NCBI RefSeq assembly: GCF_000378445.1
Contig: NZ_KB899697.1
Coordinates: forward strand, 1 to 64,000
Direction: 5' to 3'
Source of the DNA: Deinococcus aquatilis DSM 23025
Lineage (GTDB): Bacteria > Deinococcota > Deinococci > Deinococcales > Deinococcaceae
DNA: 64,000 nt
Of this stretch, positions 8,377 through 16,351 are shown one piece after another. Every line of letters begins with the position of its first letter. Positions within the stretch are counted from its first letter, which is position 1. The position numbers and the translations under genes are program-made. Below the pieces are notes generated by a model. It was not told the DNA's origin, searched no databases, and was given only the letters and a program-made list of their open reading frames with translations.

Positions 8377-9900
8377 ATGACCTATAACCGCAACGCTTCA
8401 TCTGCCCGTACTTCATCCAACCAGAATTCAGGCAACGCCGCCACGCTGGAGCGCCCCGCGCAGCCCGTGGCGTGGCAGACCCTGCTGGGTGGCCGCACCC
8501 CCACACCCGTTCAGGCTGGAGCCATTCCCGCACTGATGGACGGCCAGGACGTTATCACCACCGCCCGCACTGGCAGCGGCAAAACGCTGGCTTTCCTGAT
8601 TCCTGCCGCCGCCCGTGGAATCGGCATGGGCACCACACGCGGTATGCGCCCCGAAGTCCTGGTGGTCACGCCCACCCGCGAACTGGCCGTCCAGATCCGT
8701 GACGTGGCCCGCGAACTGGGCATGTCGGCGGGCCGAATTACGGGAGGCATCACGCCCTCGCAGACCCGCAGCGAGGCGACTGGCAAGGGCCTGATCGCCG
8801 GAACCCCCGGACGCCTCAAAGACCTGATCAGCCGTAACGAACTCAGCCTTGCTGGACTGAAATACGTGGTGCTGGACGAAGCCGATGAACTCCTGTCGCT
8901 GGGCTTCCTGAAGGATGTGGGCGACATTTTGCGGGCGGCCAAAGGTCAGGCGGCTCAGGCGCAGGCCGAACACCGGGGCCGCACTGGGGCGCGTGCTCTG
9001 CAACTGGCGATGGCCTCGGCCACCTTTCCGGCAGCCATCCGCAACATTGCCGAACAGTTCATGCACGAGCCAAAGCGCATCGACATCGCCCCTGACCGGG
9101 CGGCCCTCTCTGCCGAGCAGGGTGGCAAAACCGATCAGGACGTGATGGGCGGAGCCACCGGAGCCACCCACCTGCTGATCAACGTGACGCGGGGCAACGT
9201 GCTGGAGGTGGCGGCCAACCATGCCCGCGAAGCCCTGCGCGAACCCGGCGGCTGCGTGGTCATTTTTTGCCGCACCAAGGCCCTCGTCAAGCGCCGCGCC
9301 GAACATCTGGCCGATCTGTTGCCCGGCGATACGGTCAGCCCGCTTCAGGGCAACATGGATCAGAAAAAGCGCGAGCATGTGATGGGTCTCCTGCGGAACG
9401 GGAAATCGCGCGTGCTGATCGCCACCGACATTGCCGGACGCGGTATCGATCTTCCCGAAGTGCGCCTGGTGATTCATATGGACGTGGCCTCCACTTCCGA
9501 AAACCATGTCCACCGTTCGGGCCGTACGGCGCGTGCAGGTCAACCCGGAACCAATCTGGTGCTCCTGATTCCCGAACAGCGCGGTCTGTGGCAGGGCGTG
9601 CGGCGCGGATTGCCCGCTGCCCTGCAACCCCCGCTGACCAACGAAGAGGGTCAGATCGACCGTGAAATTCAGGAAAAACAGGGCGGCAACGGTGGTAGCG
9701 GCGGCCAGGGCCGTGGCGCACGCGGCAGTCAGGGTGGTGGACAACAGGGCGGTGGGCAGCGAGGCCAAAGCCAGGGCCGGTCACAGCAGGGCGGTCAATC
9801 GTCCGGTCAGGGTCAAGGTCGTTCGGGCAGTTCGTCTCAGGCCGCAGGCGTCGGCGCGGGCCGGGTCGGGCCACAACGCGCCCGCCGTGGCCGAAACTGA
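8377..9900 (+). CDS. DEAD-box ATP-dependent RNA helicase
   Basis: The protein has 507 residues. The Q-motif region TPVQAGAIPAL is followed by Walker A ARTGSGKT (about 64-71), PTREL, GTPGR, the DEAD box at residues 167-170, SAT, the second RecA domain with ATDIAGRGID, and HRSGRTAR. From about residue 428 the protein is a low-complexity Gly/Gln/Ser/Arg-rich tail with RGQ and GRS repeats, ending in a basic GRRGRN-like segment. Such tails bind RNA and can drive condensate formation. It probably unwinds RNA in ribosome assembly or cold and stress adaptation. AGGA lies just before the ATG. A terminator follows. Confidence 0.95.
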   Translation: MTYNRNASSARTSSNQNSGNAATLERPAQPVAWQTLLGGRTPTPVQAGAIPALMDGQDVITTARTGSGKTLAFLIPAAARGIGMGTTRGMRPEVLVVTPTRELAVQIRDVARELGMSAGRITGGITPSQTRSEATGKGLIAGTPGRLKDLISRNELSLAGLKYVVLDEADELLSLGFLKDVGDILRAAKGQAAQAQAEHRGRTGARALQLAMASATFPAAIRNIAEQFMHEPKRIDIAPDRAALSAEQGGKTDQDVMGGATGATHLLINVTRGNVLEVAANHAREALREPGGCVVIFCRTKALVKRRAEHLADLLPGDTVSPLQGNMDQKKREHVMGLLRNGKSRVLIATDIAGRGIDLPEVRLVIHMDVASTSENHVHRSGRTARAGQPGTNLVLLIPEQRGLWQGVRRGLPAALQPPLTNEEGQIDREIQEKQGGNGGSGGQGRGARGSQGGGQQGGGQRGQSQGRSQQGGQSSGQGQGRSGSSSQAAGVGAGRVGPQRARRGRN

Positions 9901-9935
9901 GCAGCAGCTCAAATTGATTTACCCTTGTGGATGAT

Positions 9936-9975
9936 GGAGAGGCAGGCTTAGTTGGGCCTGCTTCTCTATTTTTTA
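9936..9975 (+). terminator. Rho-independent terminator of the helicase gene
   Basis: The arms at 9937-9947 and 9956-9966 form an 11-bp stem with one G-U pair and an 8-base loop, followed by ATTTTTTATTT. Confidence 0.75.
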
Positions 9976-10087
9976 TTTGATTTACATAGGAATAACTTAA
10001 ATAAGCCAGAACCAGCACGATGCATAGCGTACCGGATGGTTGAGTAGTGCAGACCTCCTACCCACAGTAGCCCGCTTCTTTCCTCCG

Positions 10088-11038
10088 CTAGAAAAACTCC
10101 ACCTCGCTCGCCACATCGTCATCCTGCACCGCCACATATCGCCGGGTCGTATCGACGCTGCTGTGTCCCAGAAATAGACCCACCCGCGTAAAGTCCCGTG
10201 TGGCGCTATACAGGCGCGTCCCCGAGTGCTTGCGGGCTGCGTGGAAACCTCGCCAGACGTGCCCGTATCCTGCGGCACGGAAAGCTTTCTGCATCTGGTA
10301 CGTGGCCTGTGCGTAGTTCCAGTCGAACAGTCGGCCATCTGTGGATACTGGGGGAAGCCCTGCCAGAGCCGCCCGTACCCGTTGACCGAGGGGCACGCGG
10401 CGTATCTTTCCGCCTTTGCCGTGAACTGTCAGGCGTGCGCCCTCTATCTCTGTGAGTTTCAACCCCAGTGCTTCACTGACCCGCAGACCTGCGTGAGCAC
10501 AGAGCAGCAGCAGGGCGGCCAGTCTGGGTTCACACTGCGCCAGTACCGCATCTATTTCTGCCATGTAGGGCGGGTTTTTCACGATGCCGGGGGTGGGGTC
10601 GGGCGGGACGTGAGCATCCTCGAAAGGCTGCGCCTCGGTGGCCCCTGCCCAACGCAGTGCACGGTACAGTGCCCTGACTCCGGCCACGTACTGCGCGACT
10701 GTAGATGCTGACAGCGTGCCCGTCTTGCCGCGCCCCAGCGTAGGCCGGGTCTGCAACTGGGCCACGTAACGGCCTCCGTCGCGCCGTCCGGGTCTGAGGA
10801 GCTGTACGCCGTTATCCTGTGCCCAGGGCACAAAATCGCGTACTGCCAGAGCGTAGGCATCCAGGGTTTTGGAGCTGGTGCGTGCCCCTTTACGGCTTGC
10901 AGTGGTCATATAGGCCCGTGTGATCTGCACCAGCATTTCGCCGTCGTAGGTGCTGGCGGCTTCCACGGCCCGCACCCGCAGAGCCTGATCAGTCAGGTTA
11001 GAAATGGCGAGCGTACCAGTGGCCCGGACCAGGCTCAC
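10088..11038 (-). CDS. Tyrosine recombinase, XerC/XerD-like
   Basis: This is a site-specific recombinase of about 316 residues. It has an N-terminal SAM-like core-binding domain and a C-terminal catalytic domain. Catalytic residues are visible: Arg in HAGLRVSEA, Lys in [11 protein letters not shown], His/Arg in the segment [10 protein letters not shown], His in [14 protein letters not shown] and the nucleophile Tyr in RRYVAV. The GTG at 11038 with AGGGG upstream is preferred; a TTG at 11065 would add nine residues. The length and single-gene setting fit a chromosomal Xer-type resolvase as well as an integrase. No attachment-site duplication or prophage genes were seen. Confidence 0.88.
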   Translation of the reverse strand: MSLVRATGTLAISNLTDQALRVRAVEAASTYDGEMLVQITRAYMTTASRKGARTSSKTLDAYALAVRDFVPWAQDNGVQLLRPGRRDGGRYVAQLQTRPTLGRGKTGTLSASTVAQYVAGVRALYRALRWAGATEAQPFEDAHVPPDPTPGIVKNPPYMAEIDAVLAQCEPRLAALLLLCAHAGLRVSEALGLKLTEIEGARLTVHGKGGKIRRVPLGQRVRAALAGLPPVSTDGRLFDWNYAQATYQMQKAFRAAGYGHVWRGFHAARKHSGTRLYSATRDFTRVGLFLGHSSVDTTRRYVAVQDDDVASEVEFF

Positions 11039-11418
11039 AGCCGATGCCCCTGCACAGGCCAGCAATACCGAACAGGCCTGCCCAAGGCCAGCCGTCTGTC
11101 AAGTTGGATCATGGTTCAAGTCTACGCCCTGCAAACAATATTTTCAAACTAAGCCTTATTAGTGCGAAAACACAAAAGGGCTGAAGTGGTCCGCTTCCAG
11201 GACTGGCCTTATGCGGGGGTGGAGTCTCCCCAGGTCTTTTCCCCCTTGAAGAGATTGGGATGACCCTTCCTGACCTTCCTGTGAGGACAAGATTTTTTGG
11301 GGCTTCGGAAAGTTCTAGGTCAACTGGGATCGAACCGAGTTTGTATGGCCCCTTGAATGAGGACTTTTGGTGTGCGAGGCGCAATTTAAAGAAGGGAAAG
11401 AACTGCTAAGGATGACCT
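11039..11418. other. Intergenic gap between divergent recombinase and histidine kinase
   Basis: No gene is supported. The region holds both promoters, a short GGGG/CCCC hairpin near 11214-11230, and an AAGGA ribosome site at 11408-11412 for the kinase. Confidence 0.5.
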
Positions 11419-14400
11419 GTGGTTAGGCCTATTGTTGCGCTTTATTCTGATGGCATGCTCGAACAGTCCGGCACTTCCTTGGTGCGCCCGTCACTCAGCA
11501 AGCGCCTTCAGGATGTAACAGAACTTCTTGCCGCTGCTCGAACACAAGATGATGTTTTTGCCGTGATCCTCAGGCCTGCGCTTGAAGCCCTGGGCGCAAT
11601 TTCGGGTACGGTGCTGCTGCTGAGTGCGGATGGACGCCGCCTGCTCCATGCCGTGACCGAGAGTGAAGAACATCGGCCCCTTCTCTGGCAAGACGGCCCG
11701 CTGGAGAGCAGTCTGCCAACCGGCGAAGCTCTTGCCCGGCACGTCCCACTTTTTTTTGAACATGCCGGGGCACTGACCGCCGCCTATCCTGCCATCCAGA
11801 TCGGGCCGGATGTGGTGCCTCCGGTTGCTACGGCCATCCTGCCCATGTTCGAGGGTGAGCAGGCACTGGGCGTGATCGTGCTGGATTTCCGGCAGCCTCA
11901 TCAGTTCACAGGTGATGAGAAACGCTTTCTGAGGACGCTCAGTGCTCAGTGCGGCATTGCCCTGGGGCGTGCCCGCCTGACCGCCGATTTGCAGCAGCAA
12001 CTCCAGAACAGGACCCAGGCTGCCGATCAGGAGGCGCAGGTCTACGAAGCGTTTGTGGGGTTTGCTGGCGCACCCGGTACGCCAACTGATCCACTCGAAC
12101 TTGTGCGGCAAGCCATTGAAGTTTTGCAGCAGCGTTTTGAAAATGGCAGCGTCATTTACTATGAAGCTGTAGGCGATCTCTGGAAGCCGCGCGTCTGGGG
12201 CGGTACTTTTGCCCCCGAGGTCTCCCCTCTGCTTACGGCAGACCTGTCCTCCACGCCACTGATTCGGAAGATGGTGCAGACCCGGCAACCGGTGATGATA
12301 GACGCCCGCAGTAGCGGGTGGGAAGAGGAGCACCCGCTGCATTTTCCCGGCAGTCCCGTGCAAAGCACCGTGAATGTGCCGCTGATCTTCGGCGATCCCG
12401 CGCAGGTTGGAGCCGAGGTACGGGGGATGCTGCTGATGGGCCTCAACAACATATGGCACTGGCAGGAAAGCGGCCGCAGACTCCTGATGGCCGTAGGGCG
12501 CGGCCTCAGTCTGGCACTTGAACGCGCTGAACAGGCCAGGCAACTGGAGGAAGAACGGGCCGCCCTCGACGCCTTCGTTGCCTTTGCCGAGGCTTCGGCG
12601 CTCAACACCGATGTGCAGACACTTGCTGGCCGTGCCGTGGAGGTGTTGTGCACGACGCTGGGCGCGGTCAATGCCGTGTATTACCAGCTGGAAGGAGATC
12701 TCTGGAAGGCAGCGGCGTGGTCCTCGGGATGTCCGCCAGAGATGCTGGTGGTGTTACAGGCCGGTATTCCCACCTCTGCCCCCAGCTTTGCCGAGGTCTC
12801 GGCCACCCGCGCCGTGATGTTTGTGCTAGGTTGGAAAGCCGAGCAAGAGGGTGTGCAGGAGGCTGAAAGTTTTGGTGCGGTCGCCCTGTATCCACTCTTC
12901 TTGCTGGACGCTCCATCTGACGCCCCGCCTCACGGCCTGTTGACGATGGGCACTCAGCGGGCGAGCAACTGGACAGACCGGGAGGCCCGCGTGTTCCGGG
13001 CAGTGGGCCGGAGTCTCTCGCTGGCCCTGGAACGGGCCGAGCAGACCCAGCGACTGGAAATCCAGAATGCGGAACTGGGTGCCCGTGCCCGTGCTCTGGA
13101 GGCGTTTGCCGATCTGACCCGCGATCTGTCTGCCGAAACTGACCGCTATGCATTGATCAAGCGGGCGCAGGAAGTGGTGATGTCGCTGCTTCCCCCCGGC
13201 TACGCGCTGTATTACGAGCGTGAGGATGGGCTATGGCGTAACCGGGTTCAGACAGGTCATCTGGGAAATTCGGGTTTGCAGGCGGCCATTGATGCCGGGT
13301 TCCCCTACGAGGTGCCTCAAAGCCTCGTGATCCCGTGGCAGACGCATCAGCCGTTCTATCAGGATGAATATGTTCGTGGCAGCGATACGGACGCCGCCCT
13401 GGTGCAACACGTCAATACAGCCGCGACCCTGAGAATCACCGTCGATGGGAACGGCATCGGGGTCATCTGTTTCGTGCTGTTCGGTTCGCGGCGTTGGACT
13501 CAGACCGATAAAGTGGTGATGGAGACGGTGGTTCGGAGTCTCGGAGTCGCTCTGGAACGTGCCGAGAGCGTGGCACATCTGGAAGCGAGAACCCGTGAAG
13601 TCAGTGAGTGGCGCGAACGTTATGAGGTGGCGGTGCGTGGTTCTGGACACATGTTGTACGACTGGAATCCCACCACGGATTCAATCCTGTACGGTGGTGC
13701 TGTCACAGAGATCACGGGTTACACCCCGGATGAGCTGGCTGGAGATCTGAGTGACTGGACGCAGCGCCTGATTCATCCAGACGACCGCGCCAGTTTCTCT
13801 GCAGAAATCAGGCGTGTGATCGAGCAAAACGATGAATTTCATCTGGCATTCCGGGTGGTGCATTCAGATGGCAGCGTGCGGCAGGTGGAGGACGACGGGT
13901 ACCTGATCCACGATGAGGGTGGCCGACTGAGCCGAATGGTGGGCTTTTTAAAAGACGTGACCGAACAGAAACGGGCAGCCGAGGAATTACGCCGCGCGTC
14001 CCGATTCAATGAACTGATTCTGAACAATGTAGGCGAGGGATTAACTGGCGTAGACCTGGAGGGCCGAACGTCCTTCGTTAACCCGGCGGCTCTGGCGTTG
14101 CTGGGTTACACCGCGGATGAATTGATCGGGGTACCCCAACACCCACTGATTCATCACACCCGTGCAGATGGTTCGCCCTATCCCAGAGATGAATGCCCCA
14201 TCTATGCAGCTTTTACCGATGGACAGGTTCGGACGGTACAGGACGAGGTGTTCTGGCGCAAGGATGGAACGAGTTTTCCAGTGGACTACACCAGCACGCC
14301 CATTCTGAATGAGGCGGGCGAAATCGAGGGTGCAGTTTTGGCTTTCCGGGATATCAGCGAGCGGCAGCTGGCGCAGGAGGCGTTGCAACACAGCAATGCA

Positions 14401-15087
14401 GAACTTCTACGCAGTAATGCTGAGCTGGAGCAGTTTGCCTATGTTGCCAGCCATGATCTTCAGGAACCTCTCCGTACCGTCACCAGTTTTTCGCAGCTGC
14501 TTGCCAGCCGTTACAGCGGAAAGCTGGATGCCAAAGCCGATACGTACATTCAGATGATTACCGGTGGTACAGACCGGATGGCCCAGTTGTTACAGGATTT
14601 GCTGACCTTTTCACGCGTAACCAGTGAGGCTCAGTTTTATGCCTCTCTGGATTCTGCCGCGCTCGTAGCTCAGGTCGTTCAAGATCTTCACGACCAGATT
14701 GCACGAACAGGGGCGCAGATTGATGTCGGCCCGTTGTTCCCTGTGGTGGGCGACGCTTCGCAATTGCGTCAGGTTTTTCAGAATCTTCTGGGAAATGCCC
14801 TGAAATTCAGTGGCCCGGAACGAAATCCGGCAGTCTACATCAGTGCCAGGGCGCAGGGTGACTGGATTGAATTCAGTGTAAGGGACAATGGAATAGGCAT
14901 CGCTCCAGAATTCTTTGACCGCATCTTTACCATCTTTCAGCGCCTTCATACCAGAGATCAATATGAGGGCAACGGTATCGGTCTTTCGATTACCCGAAAG
15001 ATTATTGAGCGTCATGGTGGGCAGTTGTGGTTGGATTCTTCATTGGGAAAAGGCACAACCTTCTTTTTTACCCTTCCCGTCGGTTGA
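11419..15087 (+). CDS. Multi-GAF/PAS soluble sensor histidine kinase
   Basis: The protein has 1222 residues and no membrane segment, so it is cytosolic. Four GAF-like domains (about 25-190, 205-375, 385-550 and 560-720) are followed by two PAS domains (about 735-860 with GYTPDELAG, and 865-985 with LGYTADELIG), each ending in a PAC segment. A HisKA domain with ASHDLQEPLRT and a HATPase_c domain with NLLGNALKF, RDNGIGI and GNGIGLS follow. The GAF repeats share the motif LALERAE at their ends, which indicates internal duplication. The GTG start has AAGGA seven bases upstream. No response regulator is adjacent. GAF domains may bind small molecules or chromophores, but no bilin cysteine can be assigned. 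Confidence 0.9.
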   Translation: MVRPIVALYSDGMLEQSGTSLVRPSLSKRLQDVTELLAAARTQDDVFAVILRPALEALGAISGTVLLLSADGRRLLHAVTESEEHRPLLWQDGPLESSLPTGEALARHVPLFFEHAGALTAAYPAIQIGPDVVPPVATAILPMFEGEQALGVIVLDFRQPHQFTGDEKRFLRTLSAQCGIALGRARLTADLQQQLQNRTQAADQEAQVYEAFVGFAGAPGTPTDPLELVRQAIEVLQQRFENGSVIYYEAVGDLWKPRVWGGTFAPEVSPLLTADLSSTPLIRKMVQTRQPVMIDARSSGWEEEHPLHFPGSPVQSTVNVPLIFGDPAQVGAEVRGMLLMGLNNIWHWQESGRRLLMAVGRGLSLALERAEQARQLEEERAALDAFVAFAEASALNTDVQTLAGRAVEVLCTTLGAVNAVYYQLEGDLWKAAAWSSGCPPEMLVVLQAGIPTSAPSFAEVSATRAVMFVLGWKAEQEGVQEAESFGAVALYPLFLLDAPSDAPPHGLLTMGTQRASNWTDREARVFRAVGRSLSLALERAEQTQRLEIQNAELGARARALEAFADLTRDLSAETDRYALIKRAQEVVMSLLPPGYALYYEREDGLWRNRVQTGHLGNSGLQAAIDAGFPYEVPQSLVIPWQTHQPFYQDEYVRGSDTDAALVQHVNTAATLRITVDGNGIGVICFVLFGSRRWTQTDKVVMETVVRSLGVALERAESVAHLEARTREVSEWRERYEVAVRGSGHMLYDWNPTTDSILYGGAVTEITGYTPDELAGDLSDWTQRLIHPDDRASFSAEIRRVIEQNDEFHLAFRVVHSDGSVRQVEDDGYLIHDEGGRLSRMVGFLKDVTEQKRAAEELRRASRFNELILNNVGEGLTGVDLEGRTSFVNPAALALLGYTADELIGVPQHPLIHHTRADGSPYPRDECPIYAAFTDGQVRTVQDEVFWRKDGTSFPVDYTSTPILNEAGEIEGAVLAFRDISERQLAQEALQHSNAELLRSNAELEQFAYVASHDLQEPLRTVTSFSQLLASRYSGKLDAKADTYIQMITGGTDRMAQLLQDLLTFSRVTSEAQFYASLDSAALVAQVVQDLHDQIARTGAQIDVGPLFPVVGDASQLRQVFQNLLGNALKFSGPERNPAVYISARAQGDWIEFSVRDNGIGIAPEFFDRIFTIFQRLHTRDQYEGNGIGLSITRKIIERHGGQLWLDSSLGKGTTFFFTLPVG

Positions 15088-15265
15088 CGGTAAACCAGAG
15101 GCATTCAATAAAATCTATTACGGGTGTTTGGTAGTGATTTGAAATAGCATAGTGAGTATAACGTATCAATAGAGTTAAACATGGGTGCTTAATAACTACG
15201 TTTGTCTGTGATACCGATTGACTAGTAATGTCCTATTTCTCAGTTTGAAAACAGAAATATATAGA

Positions 15266-15279
15266 CAGATAATTATCTG
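15266..15279. promoter_or_regulatory. 14-bp perfect palindrome
   Basis: CAGATAATTATCTG is a perfect dyad in an AT-rich gap and could be an operator. Nothing else supports a role. Confidence 0.3.
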
Positions 15280-15347
15280 CCAGGGACAGTTATCACCCAG
15301 CATCTCAGGACCGCGTGGGTCAGGCACCCACTCTAGTTAAACAAATC

Positions 15348-15638
15348 TTAATAATACTCACCCTTCTTCTGTGGGTTATCCTGCCTGAAGTTGGTGCGTT
15401 TCGGTTCCAACAGCAGCGACCATCCGCAATGACTTTCCTGCCCCGCCCAGAGTTTGAGTTGATGGATCAAGTTGAGTAGGTCACCTTGATCTTTTGGAGA
15501 GACCGAGTAGAGCGAGGCCAGAAAAATGTACGTTGTATAGGGAATGAATTGGTTCTGGCGGTATTCCAAAAACGCTGCCGGGTTAGGTGTAATGTCCTTA
15601 GAAGCTTGTTCCTGTTCCCTTTGATGAGGCCGCTAGAA
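15348..15638 (-). pseudogene. Possible remnant or small unknown protein
   Basis: The minus-strand frame is open from about 15638 to the stop at 15348-15350 (about 95 codons) without a convincing start; TTG at 15569 is the first usual start codon. The translation looks protein-like, with an aromatic segment IPYTTYIFLASLY and an amphipathic LLNLIHQLKLWAGQ, unlike the arginine-rich shadow frames elsewhere. It may be the C-terminal piece of a decayed gene. I do not recognise a family. Confidence 0.3.
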
Positions 15639-15640
15639 AT

Positions 15641-16039
15641 ATGAGTGATCCACTCCTGGATGTCCTGCGCCAAGCAGCGACCTGGCCCAAAGCGCTACAC
15701 CGGGTTGCCAGTGCTGGTGGCGAACATTTTTTTGCTGGCTTTCATCGCCTCTTGCCGGGTGGAATGCCCTCCGACCCCCTGATTCACCTGTCTCTGGGTC
15801 CCAGTGGACAGGTCATCTGGCAAAAAGGCAGCGGCCCAGCGTTGGTCATGTATCTGCTGAACTGGGGAATGACTGAGGGATGGCAAATCCAATTTGAAAT
15901 CGAGCAGGAATTTGATGAAACCGGGGATTGGGCTGTGTATACGGTTACTGTGGTCGGCGTAGGGCAATGCAAGGCTCGCGATCCACTGACGGCCACCTTG
16001 CAAAGTCTGGCCCAGGCCCAGTTACGCCAATCTGGGTAA
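15641..16039 (+). CDS. Hypothetical protein
   Basis: The protein has 132 residues with balanced composition and no signal peptide or membrane segment. It alternates short strands (IHLSLGPSGQVIWQK, WQIQFEIEQEF, WAVYTVTVVGVG), which suggests a small alpha/beta fold. The ribosome site is weak (GAGG 13 bases upstream). I do not recognise the family. It lies between two histidine kinases on the same strand. Coding status rests on composition and length, and a function cannot be stated. Confidence 0.6.
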   Translation: MSDPLLDVLRQAATWPKALHRVASAGGEHFFAGFHRLLPGGMPSDPLIHLSLGPSGQVIWQKGSGPALVMYLLNWGMTEGWQIQFEIEQEFDETGDWAVYTVTVVGVGQCKARDPLTATLQSLAQAQLRQSG

Positions 16040-16351
16040 CCAGACGGTAGAGATGAACTCCGGCCTGAATAGCTCTGCTCACCTCGGGACTGGTTATGCC
16101 GGAGGGAACACACCGCAGATTGATCGGGCTGGGTAATGATCTCTGCTTTCGTAGGAAGCTGCGCAAAAGAGCTGTTGGAGCCTCACCTGATGAGCGCAGA
16201 GGCTCCGAATCGCTATTTCTGGTCGTGATCATTTCAATGATCTACGTTGTACTCTCAAAATTTTTTTAATAAACTCCATTGCTACTTAATAGGACCTCTG
16301 TCTGTTGCAAAAAGTGAGATTACTCTTTAGCGAGTGCGCTAAGGTGGGTTT
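16040..16351. other. Intergenic gap upstream of the second GAF kinase
   Basis: No gene is seen. It contains a candidate promoter at 16247-16275 and an AAGGTGG ribosome site just before 16352. Confidence 0.5.
16247..16275 (+). promoter_or_regulatory. Candidate promoter of the PAS/GAF kinase
   Basis: TTGTAC at 16247-16252 and TAAACT at 16270-16275 are spaced by 17 bases. The leader would be about 70 bases. A run of T lies in the spacer. Confidence 0.4.

Larger units (their letters stand above)
15088..15640. other. AT-rich intergenic gap with palindrome and possible gene remnant
   Basis: This stretch of about 550 bases is markedly more AT-rich than its neighbours. It contains a 14-bp perfect palindrome at 15266-15279, a small GTGGGT/ACCCAC hairpin at 15315-15331, and an open minus-strand frame at 15348-15638 described separately. 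Confidence 0.5.

Noticed and set aside
11326..11336. GGGATCGAACC, which resembles a tRNA T-loop on the minus strand
   Set aside because: The flanking bases do not form a T stem, and no acceptor, anticodon or D arms can be folded around it.
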